From Mycolicibacterium fluoranthenivorans (GTDB taxonomy: Bacteria; Actinomycetota; Actinomycetes; Mycobacteriales; Mycobacteriaceae), in assembly GCF_011758805.1 (NCBI RefSeq), contig NZ_JAANOW010000002.1, forward strand, positions 806,001 through 870,000: 64,000 nucleotides of DNA, in the 5' to 3' direction. The notes under the pieces were generated by a model. The model saw only the letters and a program-made list of their open reading frames with translations, was not told the DNA's origin and made no database searches. Positions 20,117 to 29,279 of the stretch are shown piece after piece (position 1 is the first letter of the stretch; each line of letters starts with the position of its first letter). A program made the translations under genes and the position numbers.

Positions 20117-21201
20117 CCTATAAGTGATTGCAGTGGATACGCCGTGACCGGGACATCGAACCCCTTCAGGGTGAAGGAGCGCGCGGGTGCGAAGTCGTGT
20201 TCGGGCAGCGCATCACGCAGCGCCGATGACGACAGGATCTGGCCCGGTTCGGCGTTGGTGGTCAAACGGGCCGCCAGATTCACGGGGTTGCCGAAATAGT
20301 CACCGCTGATGGCCAGCACCTCGCCGTAGCCCAGCCCGGACCGCACCTGCAGCCCCGCGTCGCGTGCCTTCACATTCTCGACCAGCGCGACGGCCGCGGC
20401 CACCAGTTGTTGCGGTGTGGTGCTCACCCACATGACGGCATCGCCGATGAACTTCACCACCCGCCCGCCGGCCGCGTGCACCACGTCGGCTGCGGTGGCG
20501 CCGAACTCGTTGAGCAGGTCCGAGAGTTCGGCGGCGCTGAGCAGCTGGGTCAGTGCGGTGAATCCGGACAGGTCGGCAAAACCGATGCCGCACACCACAG
20601 TCGGTGATTCGTCGCGCACGACGTGTTCGAAGTAGGTGCGGGCGCTCATCAGGTGCTGACGGTGCACCGCCTCGATCGTGGCGCCGATGCGGGGGAGATA
20701 CCCGACGGCTGCCCGATAGGCGCGGGCGGTGGCCAGCTCGTCGTGGGAGACCTCGATCTGGACCTCCGGGGAGCTGGCCCGCATCATCGACGATTCGGCC
20801 TCGGCCAGTCGCGCCATCCCGGCGCCGATCACCCGCAGCAATCCCGTCGCCGCGACATCACCGACGACCAGCCGCATTTCGGCCCAGGTACGCAGCGCCT
20901 CCACATCCGCGCGGCTCAAGGATTTGGTCGCACAGTCGGTGACGGTCAGACCCAGCGCCGCCCAGGCCCGCTCCACATCTGCCAGCGGCACCCCGATCTC
21001 GGCGGCCGCGTCGGCCAGGCAGTACAGCATCGGCCCGGACCACTGCAGGACATCGCCGGCCAGGCCGAACAGCCGGCCGCGGGACTCGGCCTCGACCATC
21101 TCCGCGGCGGTGAAGCCGAGCTGGTCGAGATACTCGATGAGCGGGGCACGCTGGCGGGCATCGGTGATTCCCGCGGCTTCCAGCGCGTCGAAATCGACCA
21201 C
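20113..21201 (-). CDS. Class III adenylate cyclase (Rv2212 homologue)
   Basis: Makes cAMP from ATP. Of the 362 residues, the first ~190 form a helical regulatory domain (pH-sensing adenylate cyclase N-terminal type) and the C-terminal ~170 the cyclase homology domain. Seen there: [11 protein letters not shown] with the metal-binding Asp, [11 protein letters not shown] with the second Asp, and [11 protein letters not shown] with the transition-state Asn and Arg. M. tuberculosis Rv2212 is reported to be stimulated by fatty acids and pH, so similar regulation may apply. GTG start at 21201; it overlaps pepB and lies 42 bp from divergent gcvT. Confidence 0.9.
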   Translation of the reverse strand: MVDFDALEAAGITDARQRAPLIEYLDQLGFTAAEMVEAESRGRLFGLAGDVLQWSGPMLYCLADAAAEIGVPLADVERAWAALGLTVTDCATKSLSRADVEALRTWAEMRLVVGDVAATGLLRVIGAGMARLAEAESSMMRASSPEVQIEVSHDELATARAYRAAVGYLPRIGATIEAVHRQHLMSARTYFEHVVRDESPTVVCGIGFADLSGFTALTQLLSAAELSDLLNEFGATAADVVHAAGGRVVKFIGDAVMWVSTTPQQLVAAAVALVENVKARDAGLQVRSGLGYGEVLAISGDYFGNPVNLAARLTTNAEPGQILSSSALRDALPEHDFAPARSFTLKGFDVPVTAYPLQSLIG

Positions 21202-21229
21202 GGTGCAAGTGTGCCAGCGCGATCCCCTT

Positions 21230-21235
21230 TAGGGT
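21230..21235 (+). promoter_or_regulatory. -10 hexamer of gcvT (leaderless)
   Basis: TAGGGT, then 8 nt to the GTG at 21244; no ribosome site. Confidence 0.5.
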
Positions 21236-21243
21236 GGTGGATT

Positions 21244-22380
21244 GTGAGTGCCGAAGAGTCGACCGCCCCCGAATCGAGCACCGTATCGGGCTCTGTCCTG
21301 CATGGCCCCCTGGAGGACCGCCACCGAGCGCTCGGGGCCGGTTTCGCCGAGTTCGGCGGGTGGCTGATGCCGGTGGCGTATGCGGGCACCGTCGCCGAGC
21401 ACAACGCGACCAGGACCGCGGTGGGCCTGTTCGATGTCAGTCATCTGGGCAAGGCGCTGGTGCGCGGCCCGGGTGCGGCGGCGTACGTCAACTCGGCGCT
21501 GACCAACGACCTGACCCGGATCGGGCCCGGTAAGGCGCAATACACGTTGTGCTGCAACGAATCCGGTGGCGTGATCGACGATCTGATCGCCTACTACGTC
21601 TCGCCGGACGAGATCTTCCTGGTGCCCAACGCGGCAAATACCGCCGCGGTGGTGGCCGAACTGCAGCGCCATGCCCCGGCCGAGCTGACCATCACCGATG
21701 AGCATCGCTCGTACGCGGTGCTCGCGGTCCAGGGGCCCAAATCGGCCGAGGTGCTCGGTGTGCTGGGCCTGCCGACCGAGTTCGACTACATGGGGTACGC
21801 GGACGCCGAATACCAGGGTGTGCCCGTCCGGGTGTGCCGTACCGGTTACACCGGCGAGCACGGCTACGAGTTGCTGCCCGCCTGGGACCGCGCCGGTGTG
21901 GTGTGGGACGCCCTACTGGACGCGGTGCGCGCCGCCGGCGGCGAGCCGGCCGGGCTGGGCGCACGCGACACCCTGCGCACCGAGATGGGTTACCCGCTGC
22001 ACGGGCACGAACTGTCGCTGGACATCTCGCCGGTGCAGGCGCGTGCCGGCTGGGCCGTCGGCTGGAAGAAGGACGCCTTCTGGGGCCGGGACGCGCTGCT
22101 GGCCGAGAAGCAGGCCGGACCGCGGCGCACCCTGCGCGGGCTCAAGGCGCTCGGGCGCGGCGTGCTGCGGGCGGATCTCACGGTGTTGAACGACGGGAAC
22201 CCGATCGGTGTCACGACGTCGGGAACCTTCTCGCCGACGCTGAAGGTCGGCATCGCGCTCGCACTGATCGACACCGCCGCCGGGATCGCCGACGGGCAGA
22301 CGGTGACCGTCGACGTCCGCGGCCGCGCGCTGGAATGCGAAGTGGTGGCACCCCCGTTTGTGGCAGTCAAAACCCGCTAG
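21244..22380 (+). CDS. gcvT: Aminomethyltransferase, glycine cleavage T protein
   Basis: Tetrahydrofolate-dependent T protein of the glycine cleavage system. 378 residues with the family features [21 protein letters not shown], the folate-binding [33 protein letters not shown] and [18 protein letters not shown], followed by the C-terminal barrel domain ([19 protein letters not shown]). GTG 21244 was chosen because a TAGGGT hexamer lies 8 nt upstream and the conserved N-terminus begins about 20 residues in. Other gcv genes are not in the window. It is followed after 22 bp by ilvE, which has its own promoter. Confidence 0.95.
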   Translation: MSAEESTAPESSTVSGSVLHGPLEDRHRALGAGFAEFGGWLMPVAYAGTVAEHNATRTAVGLFDVSHLGKALVRGPGAAAYVNSALTNDLTRIGPGKAQYTLCCNESGGVIDDLIAYYVSPDEIFLVPNAANTAAVVAELQRHAPAELTITDEHRSYAVLAVQGPKSAEVLGVLGLPTEFDYMGYADAEYQGVPVRVCRTGYTGEHGYELLPAWDRAGVVWDALLDAVRAAGGEPAGLGARDTLRTEMGYPLHGHELSLDISPVQARAGWAVGWKKDAFWGRDALLAEKQAGPRRTLRGLKALGRGVLRADLTVLNDGNPIGVTTSGTFSPTLKVGIALALIDTAAGIADGQTVTVDVRGRALECEVVAPPFVAVKTR

Positions 22381-22390
22381 CCTCGGGCGA

Positions 22391-22396
22391 TACAAT
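22391..22396 (+). promoter_or_regulatory. -10 hexamer of ilvE (leaderless)
   Basis: TACAAT, then 6 nt to ATG 22403. It lies in the 22-bp gap after gcvT. Confidence 0.65.
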
Positions 22397-22402
22397 CTGA
22401 CC

Positions 22403-23509
22403 ATGACAGACGGTCCCCTCGAATTCACGCTTGCCCGCAACACGTCACCGGCAAGCGACGAGGTAAGGGCTGCCATTCTGGCCGACCCGGGATTCGGCCG
22501 GCACCACACCGACCACATGGTCTCGATCGACTACACCGTGGCCGACGGCTGGCACAACGCCGCAGTGCTGCCGTACGGCCCGCTGCAGCTGGACCCGTCG
22601 GCCATCGTGCTGCACTACGGGCAGGAGATCTTCGAGGGTCTGAAGGCGTACCGCTGGGCCGACGGCTCGGTGGTGTCGTTCCGGCCGGAGGCCAACGCGG
22701 CCCGGCTGCAGGCCTCCGCGCGCCGGCTGGCCATCCCGGAGCTACCCACCGAGACGTTCCTGGCGTCGCTGCGTCAGCTGATCGCCGTCGACAACCAGTG
22801 GGTGCCCGCGGCCGGCGGTGAGGAATCGCTGTACCTGCGTCCGTTCGTGATCGCCACGGAGCCCGGGCTGGGCGTGCGGCCGGCCGACGAGTACCGCTAC
22901 CTGGTCATCGGGTCACCGGCCGGGGCGTACTTCAAGGGCGGGATCAAGCCCGTCAGCGTGTGGCTGTCGCATGAGTACGTGCGGGCTTCGCCCGGTGGTA
23001 CCGGCGCCGCGAAGTTCGGTGGCAACTACGCCGCGTCCCTACTGGCGCAGGCGCAGGCCGCCGAGCGGAGCTGCGATCAGGTGGTGTGGCTGGACGCCAT
23101 CGAGCGCCGCTACGTCGAAGAGATGGGCGGGATGAACCTGTTCTTCGTGTTCGGCAGCGGCGGCACGGCGCGGCTGGTCACCCCGGAGCTGTCCGGTTCG
23201 CTGTTGCCCGGTATCACCCGGGATTCGTTGTTGCAGTTGGCCACCGACGCGGGCTACGCCGTCGAGGAACGCAAGATCGATGTCGACGAGTGGCAGAAGA
23301 AGGCCACCGCCGGCGAGATCACCGAGGTGTTCGCCTGCGGCACCGCCGCCGTCATCACCCCGGTGTCGCACGTCAAGCACCGCGACGGTGAATTCACCAT
23401 CGCCGACGGTCAGCCCGGTGAGGTCACCATGGCGCTGCGCGACACCCTGACCGGGATCCAGCGCGGCACCTTCGCCGATACGCACGGCTGGATGACCAAC
23501 CTCGGTTAG
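22403..23509 (+). CDS. ilvE: Branched-chain amino acid aminotransferase
   Basis: PLP enzyme of fold type IV that makes leucine, isoleucine and valine from their keto acids. At 368 residues it equals M. tuberculosis IlvE. Motifs: [15 protein letters not shown] near the start, [17 protein letters not shown], the PLP-lysine segment [23 protein letters not shown] and [15 protein letters not shown] with the phosphate-binding Gly-Thr-Ala. ATG 22403 lies 6 nt after a TACAAT hexamer; an upstream in-frame start at 22358 has no support. The stop codon abuts a triple 36-bp repeat. Confidence 0.97.
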   Translation: MTDGPLEFTLARNTSPASDEVRAAILADPGFGRHHTDHMVSIDYTVADGWHNAAVLPYGPLQLDPSAIVLHYGQEIFEGLKAYRWADGSVVSFRPEANAARLQASARRLAIPELPTETFLASLRQLIAVDNQWVPAAGGEESLYLRPFVIATEPGLGVRPADEYRYLVIGSPAGAYFKGGIKPVSVWLSHEYVRASPGGTGAAKFGGNYAASLLAQAQAAERSCDQVVWLDAIERRYVEEMGGMNLFFVFGSGGTARLVTPELSGSLLPGITRDSLLQLATDAGYAVEERKIDVDEWQKKATAGEITEVFACGTAAVITPVSHVKHRDGEFTIADGQPGEVTMALRDTLTGIQRGTFADTHGWMTNLG

Positions 23510-23616
23510 ACCGGCGGGCAGGAGCGCAGCGACTCGGGGAATTGGACCGGCGGGCAGGAGCGCAGCGACGCGGGGAATTGGACCGGCGGGCAGGAGCGCA
23601 GCGACTCGGGGAATTA
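23509..23616. repeat. Three tandem 36-bp repeats between ilvE and the alcohol dehydrogenase gene
   Basis: Copies at 23509-23544, 23545-23580 and 23581-23616. Copies 1 and 2 differ at one base (T/G), and copy 3 ends in A instead of G. Each begins GACCGGCGGGCAGGAGCG and ends CGGGGAATT plus one base. The array starts on the last base of the ilvE stop and ends on the stop codon (TAA on the minus strand) of the convergent gene, so it fills the whole intergenic gap. No dyad symmetry strong enough for a terminator was found. Confidence 0.95.
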
Positions 23617-24789
23617 GACCGGCTCTTTGGCGGGGCTGCGCGGATCGATGAGGATCTTCGCGTGCTTCTCCGGGTCGGCCAGCGCGTCGAACGCCGCCGC
23701 CACACCGTCGAGTCCGACGGTGCCGGTGATCAGCGGGCCGGCGTCGAGCTTGCCGTCGGCCAGCAGGTGCAGGGTGTCGCGGAACTCCAGCGGGGTGTAG
23801 CCGAACACGAAGCGCAGGTCGATCTCCTTGCCGATGGCCATCGAGGGGCGCAGTTTGTCCTCGCCCATGCACAGCCCGACCACCACCACGCGGGTGCCCA
23901 TCGGTGCCGCGGCGATGACACCGTCGATCATGCCCGGGACACCGACACACTCGAACACGATGGGGCGCTTGGGATCTGCGCCGCCGAGTGAGTCGACCAG
24001 CCGGTACAGGTGCACCCAGCCCGGGACCTTGCGCAGCTTCTCCATGGACCCCACGGCGAGCTCGAACAGCGCGGGCGCCTCGGTGATGGTGCCCTTGGTT
24101 CTCGCCGCGTCATACGGCGAGTCCACCGCGGGGTCGACGACGATGTCGGCGCCGCACCGTTTCGCCAGCGCCCGGCGGCCGGGGGAGAAGTCGCTTGCCA
24201 CGATGGTCTGCACGCCGCGGGCCTTGAGGTGGCAGATGACGGCGAGGCCCAACGGGCCGCAGCCGATCACGACCGCGGTGTCGCGCCGGGAGATGGCGCT
24301 GCGCCGCACCGCGTGCAGCGCGACGGCCATGGGCTCGGTGAGTGCGGCGATGTCCATCGAGAGACCGTTGGGGATGGCGAAGGCCATCGACGACTCGGCC
24401 AGGACCTGCTCGGCGTAGCCGCCGGGGGCCAGCGGCGACAGCCCCGTCATGTGCACGCCGCCGTGGGCGCGCAGCATCGGGAACACTGCCACCGGGGTGC
24501 CGACCTTGAACTCCCTGGCGGCGCCCTTCCCGCGTTCGGCGACCGCACCGCAGAATTCGTGGCCCATCACCACCGTGGAGCTGCTGGAGATGAAGTCGCG
24601 GTAGCCGATCTCCTCCATGACGCCCTTGAGCTCGTCGGCCTGCGTGCGGGCGTGCAGGTCGGAGCCGCAGATGCCGGTGCGGGCGACGTCGATCACGAGT
24701 TGCCCCTTGGCGGGGCGCGGCGCGGGCAGGTCGACGACGTCGAGTACGCCGGCATGACAGGTCACGGCGCGCATGGTGGGGGCGGTCAT
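23614..24789 (-). CDS. Zinc-binding alcohol dehydrogenase (MDR superfamily)
   Basis: A 391-residue medium-chain dehydrogenase. Catalytic zinc ligands appear as GICGSDLHAR (Cys, Asp) and VMGHEFCG (His-Glu), and the NAD(P)-binding Rossmann motif is VIGCGPLGLAVI (about 175-186). The four-cysteine structural zinc lobe of classical alcohol dehydrogenases is missing, and an unusual insert of about 45 residues (ITEAPALFELAVGSMEKLRK region) follows the Rossmann core. Substrate unknown. ATG 24789 lies 6 nt after CATAAT, consistent with a leaderless start. The 3' end coincides with the end of the 36-bp repeat array. Confidence 0.88.
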   Translation of the reverse strand: MTAPTMRAVTCHAGVLDVVDLPAPRPAKGQLVIDVARTGICGSDLHARTQADELKGVMEEIGYRDFISSSSTVVMGHEFCGAVAERGKGAAREFKVGTPVAVFPMLRAHGGVHMTGLSPLAPGGYAEQVLAESSMAFAIPNGLSMDIAALTEPMAVALHAVRRSAISRRDTAVVIGCGPLGLAVICHLKARGVQTIVASDFSPGRRALAKRCGADIVVDPAVDSPYDAARTKGTITEAPALFELAVGSMEKLRKVPGWVHLYRLVDSLGGADPKRPIVFECVGVPGMIDGVIAAAPMGTRVVVVGLCMGEDKLRPSMAIGKEIDLRFVFGYTPLEFRDTLHLLADGKLDAGPLITGTVGLDGVAAAFDALADPEKHAKILIDPRSPAKEPV

Positions 24790-24831
24790 CCCTGCATTAT
24801 GCGGTACCGCCGGTTTCGGCTGCTGGGCCCC

Positions 24832-26214
24832 TCAGGTGCCGCAGAACGTCCGGTAGCCCGACGCGAACGCCTCGGGCGCCGGTTCGGCGTAGTGCTGCAG
24901 CCCGGGACGCGGGGTATAGGGCTCGCGTACGGCGGCGACGAGTGCGCGCACCGGGTCCAGATCGCCGGCGGTGGCGGCGGTCAGGGCGGCCTCGACCAGA
25001 TGGTTACGCGGGATGTAGAGCGGATTGACCCGGTCCATGGCCGCGATATCCGGTCCCAGTGCCCGCCAGCGTCGCGCCCAGTCGCCGAACCCGTCCGGTA
25101 CGGTACCCGCGCTCAATGACCGGAAGAACGACGTGAAATCGGCCCGCTGCTGCTCCAGCAGCGCCAGCAGATCGTCGACGAGTTCCGGGTCTTCCTGCGC
25201 GATACCGAGTTTGGCGCTCATCCGGGCCTGGAACGCGTGCTGGTAGCTGTCCTTGAAGGCGTCGAGGGCGGCGGTGGCGATCTCGATGGCCGCGTCGACA
25301 TCGGGATCGATGAGGGGCAGCAGCGTCTCGGCGAACCGGGCCAGGTTCCAGGCCGCCACCGCCGGCTGGTTGCCGTAGGCGTAGCGGCCCCCACTGTCGA
25401 TCGAACTGAACACCGTCGCCGGGTCGTACGCCTCCATGAACGCGCACGGCCCGTAGTCGATGCTCTCGCCCGAGATGGTCATGTTGTCGGTGTTCATCAC
25501 GCCGTGGATGAACCCCACCGACATCCACCCGGCGATGAGGGTGGCCTGGGCGCGTATCACCGCCTGCAGCAACGCCAGGTACGGGTTGTCGGCCGCGGCG
25601 GCGTCCGGATGGTGTCGCTCGATCGCGTAATCGGCCAAGCGCCGCAACAGATTGCCGTCCCCGGTCAGCGCCGCGTACTGGAAGCTGCCGACCCGCAGAT
25701 GGCTGCTGGCCACACGGGCCAGCACCGCACCCGGCAAGGGCGTCTCGCGGTGCACGGTGACACCCGTGGCCACCACGGCCAGCGCACGGGTGGTCGGGAT
25801 GCCCAGCGCGTGCATGGCCTCGCTGATCACGTACTCGCGCAGCATGGGCCCCACCGCCGCCAGACCGTCGCCACCGCGGGCGAACGGGGTGCGTCCGGAT
25901 CCCTTGAGGTGCAGGTCCCGGCCGTCGGGCAGTTCGCCGAGCAGCAGCGCGCGGCCGTCGCCCAGGCGTGGCACCAGGCCACCGAACTGGTGGCCCGCAT
26001 AGGCCTGCGCCACCGGGGCGGCACCGTCGGGCAGTGCGGTCCCGGTCAGAAACCTGAGGCCGGCGTCGCTGCGCAGCCAGTCGGGCGCCAGGCCCAGTTC
26101 GGCCGCCAGCGGCTCGTTGAGCAGCAGCAATGCCGGATCGGCGGCGGCCTGAGCCTGCCAGGCGACGGACAGTTCCGGCAGCGTGCGGGCGAAACGGTCA
26201 CCCAGCGCAATCAT
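24832..26214 (-). CDS. selO: SelO/YdiU protein adenylyltransferase (pseudokinase)
   Basis: SelO-family enzyme that transfers AMP to Ser/Thr/Tyr of target proteins and is linked to the oxidative stress response. The 460 residues show the family signature [33 protein letters not shown] (inverted-orientation nucleotide loop), [39 protein letters not shown] (the Asn and Asp metal ligands) and the terminal FCGT. The protein has only two cysteines, Cys257 (YGPCAFM) and Cys458 near the C-terminus, the place where some eukaryotic SelO proteins have selenocysteine. ATG 26214 follows TACTGT by 7 nt. Confidence 0.93.
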   Translation of the reverse strand: MIALGDRFARTLPELSVAWQAQAAADPALLLLNEPLAAELGLAPDWLRSDAGLRFLTGTALPDGAAPVAQAYAGHQFGGLVPRLGDGRALLLGELPDGRDLHLKGSGRTPFARGGDGLAAVGPMLREYVISEAMHALGIPTTRALAVVATGVTVHRETPLPGAVLARVASSHLRVGSFQYAALTGDGNLLRRLADYAIERHHPDAAAADNPYLALLQAVIRAQATLIAGWMSVGFIHGVMNTDNMTISGESIDYGPCAFMEAYDPATVFSSIDSGGRYAYGNQPAVAAWNLARFAETLLPLIDPDVDAAIEIATAALDAFKDSYQHAFQARMSAKLGIAQEDPELVDDLLALLEQQRADFTSFFRSLSAGTVPDGFGDWARRWRALGPDIAAMDRVNPLYIPRNHLVEAALTAATAGDLDPVRALVAAVREPYTPRPGLQHYAEPAPEAFASGYRTFCGT

Positions 26215-26221
26215 GGTTTCG

Positions 26222-26227
26222 ACAGTA
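26222..26227 (-). promoter_or_regulatory. -10 hexamer of selO (leaderless)
   Basis: TACTGT on the minus strand, then 7 nt to ATG 26214. Confidence 0.55.
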
Positions 26228-26238
26228 CTCAGGCCGGC

Positions 26239-26961
26239 TCAGTGCACGGCCAGACCCAGGGCGACCACTGTCGTCGTCAGCTCGCAGGCCGCGCCCAGCA
26301 CGTCACCGGTGATCCCGCCGAACCGGCGCACGCAGTGACCGACCAGCACCACGGACAGGGCCAGTGCCGCCAACACCACCACCGGTCCCTGCCACCACCG
26401 CGGCGCCGCCGGGACCGCGGCGGCCACCAGGGCGAGCGTCCAGCCCGCTGCCACCCACCACGGCTGGGAACCGGCCACCAGGACGCCCAGTGTGCTGCCC
26501 GGGGCCGCCGGTACCCCGCGCCGGCAGGTCGCCACGATCGCCACCCGTCCCGCGGTGACGGCGACCACCACGCCGACGGCGGTCAGCGCGCCGAAAGCCA
26601 AGCCCTGCAACACGATCACCAGCACCACAGCCGCCACGCCGAAGGGGCCCGCGGTGCCGCCGCGCATCACCGCCAGCGCGCGTTCGGGCGGCCCGTAACA
26701 ACCGAGCCCGTCGACGGTGTCGGACAACCCGTCGATGTGCAGGCCGCGGGTGCACAACAGCAGCAAGGCCACCGCGAGCAGCCCGGCCAACGCCCCGGCG
26801 GGGTACAGCTGGGCCGCACCCCCGACCGTCAGCGCGGCCAGGCCACCGAGCGCGGCGCCCACCACCGGCAATGCGGTCAGCGCACCCCGGCCGAAGGGAT
26901 GGTCCACCCGCAACGGCAACACCGTGCCGAAGGCGAAAGCCGAAGCCAGCGAACCGATCAC
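26239..26961 (-). CDS. cobS: Adenosylcobinamide-GDP ribazoletransferase (cobalamin synthase)
   Basis: Integral membrane enzyme that joins adenosylcobinamide-GDP with alpha-ribazole in the last assembly steps of vitamin B12. The 240 residues have the CobS signature [15 protein letters not shown] (conserved acidic residues), [12 protein letters not shown], and several transmembrane helices. It is the distal gene of the cobU-cobT-cobS run. GTG 26961 lies 13 bp after the cobT stop, without a clear ribosome site. Confidence 0.95.
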   Translation of the reverse strand: MIGSLASAFAFGTVLPLRVDHPFGRGALTALPVVGAALGGLAALTVGGAAQLYPAGALAGLLAVALLLLCTRGLHIDGLSDTVDGLGCYGPPERALAVMRGGTAGPFGVAAVVLVIVLQGLAFGALTAVGVVVAVTAGRVAIVATCRRGVPAAPGSTLGVLVAGSQPWWVAAGWTLALVAAAVPAAPRWWQGPVVVLAALALSVVLVGHCVRRFGGITGDVLGAACELTTTVVALGLAVH

Positions 26962-26974
26962 AGGGCCGGAGGTA

Positions 26975-28015
26975 TCACGCGTCGGAGACTCCGGCTTCGT
27001 CGAAGGTGGCCATCGAGGCCAGGGTGGCCACCGCGGCCCGCACCACCGGAAGCGCCACGGCGGCGCCGGTGCCCTCGCCCAGGCGCATCCCGAGGTCGAC
27101 GATCGGTACCAGTCCCAGGTGGTCCAGCGCCAGCGTGTGCGCCGGTTCGGTGGACCGGTGCCCGGCCTGCCACCAGGCCCGCGCGCCCGGGGCCAACAGG
27201 TCGGCGATCAGTGCCGCGGCGGTCACGACCACGCCGTCCAGCAGTACCGGGGTGCGCCGGACCGCGGCCTGGGCCAGGAAGCCGGCCATGGCCGCGAGGT
27301 CGGCGCCACCGCAGACCCGCAGCAGCGCCTCGGGATCGCCGGTGACGGTGCGTGCCCGGTAGAGCGCGTCGCGGATGGCCGACACCTTGCGGGCCCAGCC
27401 GGTGTCGTCGATGCCGGTGCCGCGGCCGATCACCGCCACCGGTTCGGACCGAGTCGCCGCCGCGATCAACGTGGTTGCGGGCGTGGTGTTCCCGATACCC
27501 ATATCGCCGGCGATGAGCAGGTCTGCGCCGCCGTCGACCTCCTCGTCGGCGATGGCGCGCCCCGCCTGGATCGCCGCGGTGGTCTCCGCTTCGCTCAGGG
27601 CATCCTCGATCGCGATGTTGCCGCTGCCGCGGCGCACCTTGTGCGCGCCGATCGCCGGGCTCAGCGGTTCGGCGTCGACGGCGATATCGGCGACCCGCAC
27701 GGTGGCGTCGGCCAGTGTCGCCAGCACGTTGATGGCCGCGCCGCCGGCATCGAAGTTGGCGACCATCTGCGGGGTCACCTCGGACGGGAAGGCCGACACG
27801 CCGGAGGCGGTCACGCCGTGGTCACCGGCGAACACCACCACCCGGGCCCGGGTGAACTGCCGTGGCGGGCACACGCCCTGACAGGACGCCACCCACACCG
27901 ACAGCGCCTCCAGCCGGCCCAGCGCGCCGGGCGGCTTGGTCAGCGTGTTCTGCCGGGCCAATGCCGCCTGCAGGGCCTGGGCATCGGGCGGGGTGATCGC
28001 GGGGAATGCGCTCAC
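26975..28015 (-). CDS. cobT: Nicotinate-nucleotide-dimethylbenzimidazole phosphoribosyltransferase
   Basis: Activates the lower ligand of B12 by making alpha-ribazole phosphate. The 346 residues contain [31 protein letters not shown], the loop [13 protein letters not shown] and the catalytic glutamate in [11 protein letters not shown]. Start chosen at GTG 28015: AGGAG lies 5 nt upstream and the codon overlaps the cobU stop (GTGA, 4 bp), showing coupling. A longer frame upstream carries no conserved sequence. Confidence 0.96.
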   Translation of the reverse strand: MSAFPAITPPDAQALQAALARQNTLTKPPGALGRLEALSVWVASCQGVCPPRQFTRARVVVFAGDHGVTASGVSAFPSEVTPQMVANFDAGGAAINVLATLADATVRVADIAVDAEPLSPAIGAHKVRRGSGNIAIEDALSEAETTAAIQAGRAIADEEVDGGADLLIAGDMGIGNTTPATTLIAAATRSEPVAVIGRGTGIDDTGWARKVSAIRDALYRARTVTGDPEALLRVCGGADLAAMAGFLAQAAVRRTPVLLDGVVVTAAALIADLLAPGARAWWQAGHRSTEPAHTLALDHLGLVPIVDLGMRLGEGTGAAVALPVVRAAVATLASMATFDEAGVSDA

Positions 28016-28539
28016 CTGGCCTCCTTCACGACTAAAGGTTGTCCGGCGACGACCAGCACCACGCGGTCGCACAGTGCTGCCAATCGCTGGTTGAGCGTGC
28101 CCAGTTCATCGGTGAACAGCCGGCCGCCCGCGGTCGCGGGCACCACTGTTAGCCCCACCTCGGGGCTCACCAGGGTCAGCTTCCCATCGAATCCTGTGAC
28201 CGCCGCGCAGAGTGCGTCGACGTCGGTCCGCACCGACCCGCCCGTCCACGCGTCGAGGCGGTCCATCGTCGCGGTCAGCCAGCCACCGATATCGTCCACC
28301 AGCGTCGGGGTGCGCGGGTCGGCGCGCAATTCGGTTGCCACATCGGTGGTTTCGACGGTCGACCAGTGCGCCGGCCGGCGGCTGCGGTGGGTGTCCACGC
28401 GCCGGGACCAATCCGGGTCTGTGGGGTCGGTGCGGCCGGTGGCCACATAGCGCACGGGTTCGCCCGCGGTGTCGGAGATGGTGGCTTCGGCCCAGTGCGA
28501 CTTACCCGAACGGATCCCGCCCAGGACCAGTACCCGCAC
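28012..28539 (-). CDS. cobU: Adenosylcobinamide kinase / GMP transferase
   Basis: Bifunctional enzyme that phosphorylates adenosylcobinamide and adds GMP, supplying the CobS substrate. The 175 residues start with the P-loop GGIRSGKS (residues 7-14), then [21 protein letters not shown] with the family histidine that takes GMP, and [19 protein letters not shown]. It lies 4 bp after the DUF3043 gene and overlaps cobT by 4 bp. In M. tuberculosis cobU is, as I recall, elsewhere on the chromosome (near Rv0254c), so its place in this cluster is a difference. Confidence 0.95.
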   Translation of the reverse strand: MRVLVLGGIRSGKSHWAEATISDTAGEPVRYVATGRTDPTDPDWSRRVDTHRSRRPAHWSTVETTDVATELRADPRTPTLVDDIGGWLTATMDRLDAWTGGSVRTDVDALCAAVTGFDGKLTLVSPEVGLTVVPATAGGRLFTDELGTLNQRLAALCDRVVLVVAGQPLVVKEAR

Positions 28540-28543
28540 GCGC

Positions 28544-29209
28544 TCAGACGTCGTCGCCGCGATTGACCAGCGGTCTCGGCGCGCGCATCCGGCGCAGCTG
28601 AGAGGCGCGGCTGGCGGCGTAGAAGCCGAGTTTGAAACCGCTTTCGGTGTTGTCGGGGAACTTCTCGTCGACCCTGCGGTTGACCCGTCGGCCCAACAGC
28701 ACGCCGTCGACGGCCATCACCAGCAGCAGGACCGGCATGCCGAAAGACACGTACTTCTGGACCGCCACCGCGGGCACGGCCAGGGTGACGAGCACCAGGC
28801 CCAGCGCCACCGGCATGAACAGGCCGAGCAGGTTGGCGCGGGAGTCCACGATATCGCGGGCGTACCGGCGGACCGGGCCCTTGTCGCGGGGCAGCAGGTA
28901 GGCGTCGTCGCCGGCCATCATCCGCTCCCGGCGGTCGGCCATCTCGGCCCGCCGGGACACCTTCTCGGCCTTGCGCTCTTCCTTGGTCAGCTTGGGCTTG
29001 GACGCGGCCAGTTCCTTGCGGCGCTTACGCGCTTCCGCGGTGGTCAGCGGCGCCGGCGCGACGGGCCCGCGCCGACGGGCGGCCTCGCTGCGCTTGGGCG
29101 TGGGTCGGCCCTTGGGCGCAGTCAGGCCGTCCCCGGCGGCAGTCGATTCTGTGGCGGCGTCCACATCGTCGGGTTGCGGATTGTCCTTCTTGCGGCCCAG
29201 CAGATTCAC
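28544..29209 (-). CDS. DUF3043 membrane protein (Rv2206 homologue)
   Basis: A 221-residue actinobacterial protein: a charged, Lys/Arg/Ala-rich cytoplasmic half (about 1-110, likely helical, with RKRRKELAASKPKLTKEERK), two adjacent transmembrane helices at about 128-148 and 152-170, and a short tail with GFKLGFYAASRASQLRRMR. I place the start at GTG 29209 because TACCCT (29221-29216) lies exactly 6 nt upstream; a GTG at 29215 directly abuts that hexamer and cannot be transcribed from it. It heads the cobU-cobT-cobS transcription unit. Function unknown. Confidence 0.85.
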   Translation of the reverse strand: MNLLGRKKDNPQPDDVDAATESTAAGDGLTAPKGRPTPKRSEAARRRGPVAPAPLTTAEARKRRKELAASKPKLTKEERKAEKVSRRAEMADRRERMMAGDDAYLLPRDKGPVRRYARDIVDSRANLLGLFMPVALGLVLVTLAVPAVAVQKYVSFGMPVLLLVMAVDGVLLGRRVNRRVDEKFPDNTESGFKLGFYAASRASQLRRMRAPRPLVNRGDDV

Positions 29210-29215
29210 GCTCAC

Positions 29216-29221
29216 AGGGTA
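29216..29221 (-). promoter_or_regulatory. -10 hexamer of the DUF3043-cob operon (leaderless)
   Basis: TACCCT on the minus strand, 6 nt from GTG 29209; it decides between two in-frame GTG codons. Confidence 0.6.
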
Positions 29222-29267
29222 CTTCCGAACGGGATTTCCTTGGTGAGCGGCTCCGGATCGGAGGTCC

Positions 29268-29273
29268 TACGCT
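29268..29273 (+). promoter_or_regulatory. -10 hexamer of glycerate kinase (leaderless)
   Basis: TACGCT followed by 6 nt and ATG 29280. Confidence 0.6.
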
Positions 29274-29279
29274 GGGCGG

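Noticed and set aside
21202..21243. Glycine riboswitch upstream of gcvT
   Set aside because: Only 42 bp lie between the cyclase gene and gcvT, and the promoter leaves no leader, so there is no room for an aptamer.
23509..23616. CRISPR array
   Set aside because: The repeats are directly adjacent without unique spacers, and no cas genes are in the window.
24832..26214. Selenocysteine-coding SelO
   Set aside because: The codon at the C-terminal position is TGC (Cys) and the gene stops normally; no in-frame TGA or SECIS-like element.
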